Shown piece by piece: positions 4,445 to 10,260 of a stretch of 10,260 bases of DNA. The translations under genes and the position numbers were made by a program. Position 1 is the stretch's first letter. Every line of letters starts with the position of its first letter. A model generated the notes under the pieces. It saw nothing but the letters and a program-made list of their open reading frames with translations. It did no database searches and was not told the DNA's origin. The DNA is from Botryococcus braunii (Eukaryota; Chlorophyta; Trebouxiophyceae): positions 346,817-357,076 of the forward strand of contig KV908496.1 of the NCBI GenBank assembly GCA_002005505.1, given 5' to 3'.

Positions 4445-5593
4445 ATGGCGAGGAAGAGATCTAAATCAAGGGAGCCATCAGAGGAGGAGCCCACAACAGA
4501 GGAGGCGTCTACATCGTCCCCCACACGACAGCCATGTACACCCAGTACATCAAAGGGTGAGGGAGATGTACTTCCCAAGGTCATAGCCACCCAAGTCAAG
4601 GTGCATATTAAGCTTGATCGTCATGGCACAGATTTTGTGGTATGGGACAATGCCTTTACTGCGGCAAATAGTGCTAAGGGTTCTTTTCCTGCCATTCAGT
4701 CAGCCATGCCTGGGACTATCCATAATGCGGCTGCAATGCTTCTGCTGTATGAGTCAGTTCCAGAGGAATGGTTAGGGGAAGTGTCAAGTAAGCCGTCGGC
4801 ATATGATGCATATCTGTTCATTTGCAAGAAATTTGTGGGTGGTTACAACCCTCAAGCCAATGCAGACTGGCTGAAGGAAATGTCAAGAGGGATGAGACGT
4901 GGAGAAACAATCTCTCAGTATGTGTCCAGAATGATAAATCTCAAAAGCTGCTTGAAACGCAATGGACATGACCTCTTGGATGGTCATGTGGCCACTCAGA
5001 TAGTGCAGGGACTGCCAGCAGCAGCCAATCCTCCCGGGCTGCTGCCCACTGCAGTAGCTTACCCCCTGGATGAGCTGGCAGCTCTCATTTCCACCACAGC
5101 AGAGGCTTCTGGCTACAACGATGATGGAGAACAGCCTGCCATGGTGATGAAAACAATGCCTGCCCAACTAGGGGCAGCCCCAGCCCCTTCTACTAGCGGG
5201 GCCATTCCCTCCGGACAGCCAGCAGACACAGAATCAAGGGGAGAAGTGAGAGGCACATGCAATTACTGCCACAGGAAAGGCCATTTTTGGAGAGACTGCC
5301 GCAAACGCAAAAGGGATGCAGAGACACAACGCAATGTGGTGGCAGCTGTGCAACAACTGGCTGCCATGTGGCCCCAAGGGCAGTGTCCTGGAGCACCCCA
5401 GCCACCCCAAGCGTGCAGCATGCATTCCCAGGCACTGGAGCGTTCCCACTGCTGCACCCTCCTCCAGGCCCACCTTCTCCTCCCTCAGATGGTATGCCAT
5501 ACGTGGTATCATATAATGTGCTGGATGGCAGTAAACACCAACAGTCCAAACAGTCGTGGCTTGTGGACAGTGGAGCGTCTGTACATCTTGTGA
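4445..5593 (+). CDS. gag: Copia Gag with CCHC zinc knuckle (element B)
   Basis: This is the structural nucleocapsid polyprotein that packages element RNA into cytoplasmic particles. It starts at ATG 4445 (context CAACATGG), since the frame is closed just upstream. The N-terminus is highly charged and Ser/Thr-rich (residues 1-40). A copia-type Gag domain follows, with the family-like stretches around YLFICKKFVGGY, SQYVSRMINLKSCL and IVQGLP (about residues 120-190). The zinc knuckle C-X2-C-X4-H-X4-C is perfect (CNYC...H...C at 5258-5299). A basic RKRKRD stretch follows it. The meaningful sequence ends near 5395-5435. After that the protein continues in the -1 frame with the protease, and the rest of this frame to 5593 is out-of-frame read-through. 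No classical slippery heptamer is visible at the crossover, so a lost base is more likely than programmed frameshifting. Confidence 0.88.
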   Translation: MARKRSKSREPSEEEPTTEEASTSSPTRQPCTPSTSKGEGDVLPKVIATQVKVHIKLDRHGTDFVVWDNAFTAANSAKGSFPAIQSAMPGTIHNAAAMLLLYESVPEEWLGEVSSKPSAYDAYLFICKKFVGGYNPQANADWLKEMSRGMRRGETISQYVSRMINLKSCLKRNGHDLLDGHVATQIVQGLPAAANPPGLLPTAVAYPLDELAALISTTAEASGYNDDGEQPAMVMKTMPAQLGAAPAPSTSGAIPSGQPADTESRGEVRGTCNYCHRKGHFWRDCRKRKRDAETQRNVVAAVQQLAAMWPQGQCPGAPQPPQACSMHSQALERSHCCTLLQAHLLLPQMVCHTWYHIMCWMAVNTNSPNSRGLWTVERLYIL

Positions 5594-6618
5594 ACAACTT
5601 TTCCCTGCTACATGCCCCTACAGTACATGACCACCCTATTCCATTGCTGCTCGCTACATCTGACGCCACTGGGGGTATTGTTGCTACTGGGTCAGTGTGT
5701 CTCATGTCCTCTCAGCATGTTCCAGTGTGGCTGCATCATGTCCAGTGTGTTCCCTCAGCCACCACCAATATTTTATCAGTATCTGCTGCTCTGCGTGATG
5801 GAATCCGGTTCAGTACAGATAGACTGGGAGCATTCACTGCTGTCTCAGGACCGAGTGGTTGGCAGATGCCTGTGAAACCAGAGAATGGCCTGTATTATAT
5901 CCATAACTGCCTCCCAGTAGCACCAGTGAAGGTTCCTTATTCAGTAACAGCTGCTCTGAAGAAGAAATGCTCCACAGCTCAAAGCCATGACTGTGCCAAA
6001 CGTTTCCTGTGGCACAGCAGATTGGGACACCCAGGAGATCCATGGATGAAACGCCTGAGCAGTGAGCAACTGGTTACTGGCCTAGACACCTTATTGTCCC
6101 CTTGTGAAAAGTGTCCTAAGTACTGTGAAGCTTGCATTGAGGGGAAGCATGCACGTCCCCCATTTGGTGAAAGCGCTAGACCTGCTGAGAAACCCCTTGA
6201 CAGAATCCACATTGACACTGTGGGCCCCATATCACCAGCAGCCATTACTGGGGAACGTTTTTGGGTAACTGTAACTGATGAGGCATCCGGATGGAAGGCA
6301 GTGCTGCCAGTGAAGTCAAAAGATGTAATTGGAGCTGTTGTCAGAGACCTAATTTTGTATTGGCAAACTGAGAAGGAAACTACAGTGAAGTGCATCCGCT
6401 GTGACAGAGGCACAGAGTTCTTAAATGCCAAGTTCAAGGAATTTTGTGCATCCCAGGGCACTAAGCTGGAGACATCTGCCCCATATACCCCTCAGCAGAA
6501 TGGAGTTGCTGAGAGAGCCAACAGAACCTCAAGGAGCGCACCAGAACCCTCCTCAATTTTGCTGCAGCAAGCCCTGTTATGTGGAAGGAAGCCCTGGAGA
6601 CAGCCTGCACCCTCCTAA
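5257..6618 (+). CDS. pol: Copia protease and integrase catalytic core (element B)
   Basis: This is the first part of Pol, frame -1 relative to gag. Real coding probably starts at about 5395-5435, and the upstream part of this open frame overlaps gag out of frame. The aspartic protease active site is WLVDSGAS, with the Asp codon at 5566. The integrase zinc-binding region has HSRLGH (6013-6030) and the CEKC, CEAC cysteines (about 6100-6135). The catalytic triad is complete: Asp in HIDTVGP (6214), Asp in CDRGTEF (6403) and Glu in NGVAERAN (6511), giving D-X35-E as expected for retroviral-type integrases. The frame breaks at about 6527-6528, next to a CC run; sensible integrase sequence continues at once in the -1 frame. 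The tail from there to 6618 is out of frame. The enzymes cut Gag-Pol and insert element cDNA into the genome. Confidence 0.9.
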   Translation: MQLLPQERPFLERLPQTQKGCRDTTQCGGSCATTGCHVAPRAVSWSTPATPSVQHAFPGTGAFPLLHPPPGPPSPPSDGMPYVVSYNVLDGSKHQQSKQSWLVDSGASVHLVNNFSLLHAPTVHDHPIPLLLATSDATGGIVATGSVCLMSSQHVPVWLHHVQCVPSATTNILSVSAALRDGIRFSTDRLGAFTAVSGPSGWQMPVKPENGLYYIHNCLPVAPVKVPYSVTAALKKKCSTAQSHDCAKRFLWHSRLGHPGDPWMKRLSSEQLVTGLDTLLSPCEKCPKYCEACIEGKHARPPFGESARPAEKPLDRIHIDTVGPISPAAITGERFWVTVTDEASGWKAVLPVKSKDVIGAVVRDLILYWQTEKETTVKCIRCDRGTEFLNAKFKEFCASQGTKLETSAPYTPQQNGVAERANRTSRSAPEPSSILLQQALLCGRKPWRQPAPS

Positions 6619-8132
6619 ATATGGGACCCAGCACAGGCAGGCCCCTATCTCCCTGTGAAATGTTCATGGGATATAAACCAGATGTATCCTTGCTGCGCAC
6701 ATGGGGATGCCTTGCATTTGTGCACGTTCCTGATCAGCAGAGGGGGGCATTTGCACCAAAGGCTGTGGCTGGGATGTTCACTGGTTACTCTCCAGTGTCA
6801 AAGGCATACCGTGTCTATATGGGAGGGGGGATCTGGAGAGAGAGCAGAGATGTCCAATTTGTGGAACACATTCGAGGAGCTACTCGGGTGGGAATGGCAG
6901 TTCTCCCTGACCAGCCTCAGCAGTTCTCATACCCTGAAGACTTACCAGGGCAAATGCACAGCAGCAACCCAGTGGTGTCATTGCCACAGTGCAGCACGCA
7001 GAATCAGACTGTCAGCAGCCCATGCTCCAGCATTAGACCTGACAGCTCCTTCCCAGTACCCTCTGACCAGGCTGCAACTGAGCCTGCTAGTCAGGGGAAG
7101 CCTTCCCAAGAGGAGGGCATTCCCAATGTGACTCCTGAATCAAGCACGGGAGAACAGCAGCCGGACTTGGATCAGTCCGGGGCTCTGGACGCAATTCAAC
7201 GACTGGCGCGAGGAAGTTCGGACAGCGGGCAACACCAACGGATATTAGAGCGAGCACAGCAGTCACTGCGTAACACTCATCCGGCAACGACCATTCCGCC
7301 TCCGGACGGACTGTCGCGGGCTCAACGCTATGAGCAACGAACTGCGGCTCGAGATATCCTGCTGGCACAGGATAAGGGAGAGAGCTGTGAGCGAGAGGGG
7401 ATGACTGAAGGTGACACAGAGTCACAGGGACCAGGGGAAGTGCAGGAATTGGGTCAGGACACCGAGAGACCTGCTTCACTTGTAAGAGATGAGAGGGGGG
7501 CAGTCTCTGATCAGACTGTAGATGGTCCAAGCGAGCTGAGCTGTATGGGTGGGACCTGCTCAGTGCCTGAGAGACATGTTAGAGATGGGAACTCAATCTG
7601 TGATGCCCAAGGACAATGTGGTGCCAGCCACGCAAGTGTGGGCCATGCATGGGAGTGTGCTGCTGGGCCTGCGCCCCAGCGCTCATGTCTAGTAGGGAGC
7701 AGACAGAGAGAGAGAGAGACATGGGCACAGCCTCAAGACAGACCAAGAGCTCATGCAATGCAGAGTGGTTCAAATGCCTGTGAGAGTCCAGACGGGACTG
7801 CAAACCGTCAGCCATGTGAGAGTGTGTCTGAGGAGGTGAATCGGAAGCCTGGACAGTGTGAGAATTCCCCCAATTACAAGAGCTTTCCGAGAGGTACCTG
7901 TGTTTGGGAGGATGATGTGAGAGTGTCTGGCAGCAAGCTTGAGAGGGCAAGCTGTGAGTCTAAGAGAGAGAAAGAGCAGAGGGGGAGATCTGGATCTTTG
8001 CCCACAGTCCCCACGTGCAGTGCGGCGACATTCAGCGAAAGAGTAGTGGGTGACAGTGAGGGTGAGAGTAAGCAAGATCAGGGGAAGCACACTGGGGTGA
8101 GATTTGGGAAGATTAGTGTGCTTCCAGTCTAA
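6528..8132 (+). CDS. pol: Copia integrase C-terminal region and long integrase-RT linker (element B)
   Basis: This continues Pol after the break at about 6528; the first in-frame ATG, at 6579, is internal. The first third matches the copia integrase C-terminal region: PLSPCEMFMGYKPDVS, then LRTWGCLAFVHVP, a GYSPVSKAYRVY segment and SRDVQF (to about 6870). From about 6890 to 8120 the frame stays open but has no domain I recognise. It is rich in Ser, Gln, Glu and Pro, with unusually many Cys after about 7540. At roughly 400 residues it is longer than usual for this family. The stretch 7141-7370 is CpG-rich, unlike its surroundings. The TAA at 8130-8132 is reached only because the frame changes just before it; RT-type sequence (SLKEAQQSPQWEYW) begins in the -1 frame at about 8123. 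Confidence 0.8.
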   Translation, partial: LKERTRTLLNFAAASPVMWKEALETACTLLNMGPSTGRPLSPCEMFMGYKPDVSLLRTWGCLAFVHVPDQQRGAFAPKAVAGMFTGYSPVSKAYRVYMGGGIWRESRDVQFVEHIRGATRVGMAVLPDQPQQFSYPEDLPGQMHSSNPVVSLPQCSTQNQTVSSPCSSIRPDSSFPVPSDQAATEPASQGKPSQEEGIPNVTPESSTGEQQPDLDQSGALDAIQRLARGSSDSGQHQRILERAQQSLRNTHPATTIPPPDGLSRAQRYEQRTAARDILLAQDKGESCEREGMTEGDTESQGPGEVQELGQDTERPASLVRDERGAVSDQTVDGPSELSCMGGTCSVPERHVRDGNSICDAQGQCGASHASVGHAWECAAGPAPQRSCLVGSRQRERETWAQPQDRPRAHAMQSGSNACESPDGTANRQPCESVSEEVNRKPGQCENSPNYKSFPRGTCVWEDDVRVSGSKLERASCESKREKEQRGRSGSLPTVPTCSAATFSERVVGDSEGESKQDQGKHTGVRFGKISVLPV

Positions 8133-8273
8133 AGGAGGCCCAGCAGTCCCCACAGTGGGAATATTGGAAGGCTGCTATGCAGGAAGAGCAAAATTCTTAG
8201 ATGCTCATGAGGTGATGGAGTTTGTTCCAAGACCTCGTGGTCACAAAGTAATCCCAGTTCACTGGATTTTTCA
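8123..8273 (+). pseudogene. pol: N-terminal part of copia RT, split over two frames (element B)
   Basis: This short piece joins the linker to the main RT frame. Residues typical of the start of copia RT are readable but move frame twice: SLKEAQQSPQWEYWKAAM lies in one frame (8126 to about 8197), DAHEVMEFVPRPRGHKV in the next (8200 to about 8267), and the RT proper in the third from 8271. The breaks lie at TT (8197-8198) and at a T5 run (8266-8270). Both shifts are -1. No substitution-type nonsense mutation is needed to explain any stop. Confidence 0.75.
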
Positions 8274-9692
8274 GTGAAAATGGATGCTCATGGTAATGTG
8301 CTGAGGTTCAAGGCTAGGCTGGTGGCTCAAGGGTGTAGGCAAATTCCAGGAGTGGATGTAATGGAGGTATTTGCTCCCACCAGCAGTTATGGGTCTAGGA
8401 GAGCTTTGCTGTCAGTGGCCGCACAAGAGGGTCTTGAAATTCACCAGGTGGATGTCAAGACTGCATTTTTAAATGGTGAATTAGAGGAGGAGGTCTATGT
8501 CACACAACCTCCTGGGTTTGAAAATGGGGATGGTAACACAGTGTGTCGCTTGAAGAAGGCACTGTATGGCCTGAAGCAAGCTCCAAGGGCATGGCATAAG
8601 ACCCTTAATGAGAAGCTACATACCATGGGGTATGAGGTGTGCAAGAGTGATGCTGGTGTCTATGTGAAATGTTCTGTGGATGGAGGAAAATCCTTTGTGC
8701 TGATTTATGTTGATGATCTATTGATAGTTTCCAAGGGCATGGGTGAGATTGAGAGAGTGAAAGGGTTGCTTAAGCAGGAGTTCACCATTCATGATCTAGG
8801 AGAGGTGAAAGATTTCTTGGGCTGCCAAGTGATGAGAGATAGAGAGAAAGGGTTGATTTCATTGAGCTGCATCCCCAAGATTGATGCACTAGTTGAGAAA
8901 TTTGGGCTGGATCTGGAGTCTGTGGGGCCTGACACCCCTATGACTAAGGATTTTGTGGCCACACAGCAACCTGTGTCTAAGGACAACAGTGCCAGCATTG
9001 GAGCTGGGAGTCCCTTGCCACCAGGACACAGATATTGTGAACTGGTTGGGTCACTGTTGTACATTGCCAACACCACTAGGCCTGATATTTCCCAGGCTGT
9101 GGGAGTGCTTTCCAGGTACAGGATTACTCCCACTACTGCTCACTGGAATGAAGCCATCAGAGTGCTGAAATATCTGAAGGCTACCAGGGATCTTGTTTTG
9201 GTGCTTGGAGGGAAGGACACAGAGCTGGAGGGCTTTGTTGATGCAGATTATGGTGGTGATCAGGATCATCGGTTTTCCACTACTGGTTACGTAATTCGTG
9301 TGTTCGGAGGAGCTGTAGTTTGGGGAAGCAAGAAGCAGTCTGCAGTTGCCACGTCCACTGTAGAGGCTGAGTTTATGGCGGCAAGTGCAGCTGTCAAAGA
9401 GGCCAATTGGATGAAGGGATTCCTGGAAGAAATTGGTATTTCTCCATGGATTGTGAAGATCCACTGTGATAATCAGGGATGCATCAATCATCTCAGAAAT
9501 CCAGTGTTCTCTAAGCATACCAAGCACATTGCAATCAGCTTTCATTTTGCTCGGGAAGCTATTGCATTGGGGCAAGTTGATGTGAAATACGTTCCTTCTG
9601 CTAGGAATGTGGCAGATATATTTACCAAGCCTTTGACAAGGCAGGTATTTCAGGGCCATCGTGAGGCTCTAGGACTGGCCAAGTTTTTGTGA
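8274..9692 (+). CDS. pol: Copia reverse transcriptase and RNase H (element B)
   Basis: This is the RT and RNase H part of Pol, which turns element RNA into cDNA. The open frame has no genuine start codon of its own; it is the continuation of Gag-Pol. RT motifs in order: RFKARLVAQG (residues 11-20), QVDVKTAFLNGEL with a catalytic Asp (58-70), LKKALYGLKQAPRAW (93-107), and YVDD (145-148, codons 8706-8717) with the catalytic Asp pair. RNase H follows with FVDADYGG, a SKKQSAVATSTVEAEF stretch, CDNQGC and SKHTKHI, ending LGLAKFL at TGA 9690-9692. All key residues are present and the 472 codons are uninterrupted. CpG is rare (about ten in 1.4 kb by eye), as if the element has long been methylated. 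The polypurine tract begins 3 bases after the stop. Confidence 0.95.
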   Translation: MKMDAHGNVLRFKARLVAQGCRQIPGVDVMEVFAPTSSYGSRRALLSVAAQEGLEIHQVDVKTAFLNGELEEEVYVTQPPGFENGDGNTVCRLKKALYGLKQAPRAWHKTLNEKLHTMGYEVCKSDAGVYVKCSVDGGKSFVLIYVDDLLIVSKGMGEIERVKGLLKQEFTIHDLGEVKDFLGCQVMRDREKGLISLSCIPKIDALVEKFGLDLESVGPDTPMTKDFVATQQPVSKDNSASIGAGSPLPPGHRYCELVGSLLYIANTTRPDISQAVGVLSRYRITPTTAHWNEAIRVLKYLKATRDLVLVLGGKDTELEGFVDADYGGDQDHRFSTTGYVIRVFGGAVVWGSKKQSAVATSTVEAEFMAASAAVKEANWMKGFLEEIGISPWIVKIHCDNQGCINHLRNPVFSKHTKHIAISFHFAREAIALGQVDVKYVPSARNVADIFTKPLTRQVFQGHREALGLAKFL

Positions 9693-9694
9693 GG

Positions 9695-9710
9695 AAAAGT
9701 CAAGGGGAAG
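9695..9710 (+). promoter_or_regulatory. Polypurine tract of element B
   Basis: AAAAGTCAAGGGGAAG lies directly before the TG of the 3' LTR. It is the plus-strand primer site and closely resembles that of element A. Confidence 0.88.
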
Positions 9711-10260
9711 TGTTATAATAGTGAAAGAACAATTAGTGACTTTCCCTCAGAAGAGTAATAGTGGCCAGGCTTCTCTAAAGCAATCACTGTGAACAATCTC
9801 AGAGGTTGAGTAATGGATGGCAGAACTCTAGAGTTCTGCCATAATTGATCTGGACTGATTCCACTTAGGAGAAAGAGAGTAATGCAATTTGACCGTTCTT
9901 GCTAGAAAGGATATAGGCAGCGGCATGAAGGGCTCGGCACTTGTTTGGGACTGAAAGAGCACTCCGGGTGCTTATCTCTGATCAGTTGCCACAAGTGTCA
10001 ACACATAGTCGGGCTCTGCTTGCTCTCCTACACACAGCAAGAGACCCGACCGAGCTTAACACCCTTCGTGCCGGGACATACAGGTAAAGTGCTCATCTTA
10101 GTGTGACTGTATGAACAATTGATTAGGAGAGGTCTAGATAAGAGTATTAGAATGTTGCAATGCTTGGCTCATCGAACAATGGTAATGCGGACTATCTGTC
10201 GATGCGTAGAAGAGGAGTTTGATTCTTGCTTGAGAGGAGCAGCAATGTAAGACTGTATGA
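9711..10260 (+). repeat. 3' LTR of element B, cut by the window end
   Basis: It starts TGTTATAATAGTG like the 5' LTR and follows it through U3 (palindrome 9817-9842, TATAGG at 9912), module copy 1 and the spacer with GCTCATCG (10167-10174). About 180 bases are missing beyond the window. Differences from the 5' LTR are substitutions in U3 and several one- or two-base deletions, especially after 10085. The final bases after TGTAAGACT do not read as module copy 2. Confidence 0.9.
9939..10084 (+). repeat. LTR module, copy 1, in the 3' LTR of element B
   Basis: One mismatch (T at 9943) in 146 bp to both copies in the 5' LTR, and CAG|GTAAAG follows as there. The spacer immediately downstream is 12 bases shorter than its 5' counterpart, so the module is much better conserved than its flanks. 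Confidence 0.92.

Larger units (their letters stand above)
3118..10260 (+). mobile_element. Element B: nearly complete Ty1/copia retrotransposon
   Basis: The order is 5' LTR, PBS, extra ORF, gag with a zinc knuckle, protease, integrase, RT, RNase H, polypurine tract and 3' LTR. Integrase before RT places it in Ty1/copia (Pseudoviridae-type order). The 3' LTR is cut by the window; if it matches the 5' LTR in length the element is about 7.3 kb, larger than the roughly 5 kb of Drosophila copia. The excess comes from long LTRs, the extra ORF and a long integrase-RT linker. Five single-step frame breaks interrupt gag-pol. The LTRs differ by scattered substitutions and several small indels. Confidence 0.95.

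Noticed and set aside
5395..5435. Programmed -1 frameshift between gag and pol
   Set aside because: No classical X-XXY-YYZ slippery heptamer is seen, and four further breaks of the same type in pol make base loss the simpler explanation. It is not fully excluded.
5193..5705. Minus-strand frames opposite gag and pol
   Set aside because: These are shadows of well-supported copia coding sequence on the plus strand.

Overview
This is eukaryotic nuclear DNA made almost entirely of Ty1/copia-type LTR retrotransposons. No cellular gene is recognisable. The host cannot be named from the window. Pol is strongly CpG-poor, which suggests a CpG-methylating genome, and (GT)n microsatellite is abundant. 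The primer-binding site (GGTTATGGGCCCA) matches the anticodon-arm (half-tRNA) type of initiator tRNA-Met site known from Drosophila copia. A TGTAA pentamer (the green-algal poly(A) signal) sits at the same place in every LTR, but this is weak evidence for an alga.

Layout: (1) 2-1076 is the 3' end of element A: the C-terminus of the RNase H domain, a polypurine tract and a complete 691-bp 3' LTR. (2) 1077-2243 is non-coding: a short GT tract, a two-copy 82-bp tandem repeat, a pyrimidine tract and a roughly 280-bp compound microsatellite. (3) 2244-3117 is the 5' LTR, primer-binding site and start of the leader of element C. (4) 3118 to the window end is element B, inserted into the leader of C. 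It has a 729-bp 5' LTR, PBS, an extra 174-codon ORF, gag, protease-integrase, an unusually long integrase-RT linker, RT-RNase H, a polypurine tract and 550 bp of the 3' LTR.

Element B's gag-pol is split over several frames. All five breaks shift the frame by -1, as single-base losses would do, and the catalytic motifs on either side are intact. It is therefore either a young copy with small deletions or a good copy with indel errors in the assembly.

The most interesting feature is in the LTRs. A, B and C belong to three diverged LTR families, yet each LTR holds a 136-146 bp module present twice, 321-332 bp apart. The two copies are identical within an LTR but largely different between families. 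The first copy starts about 25-30 bp after a TATA-like box and ends at CAG|GT, a possible splice donor. The second starts just after TGTAA and ends 24-27 bp before the PBS. Hairpins are kept at equivalent positions with changed sequence. This looks like a structured RNA module at the start of R and again at the start of U5, homogenised within each lineage. A second unusual feature is the separate ORF ahead of gag in element B, with a PPxY motif and a CpG content unlike the rest of the element.
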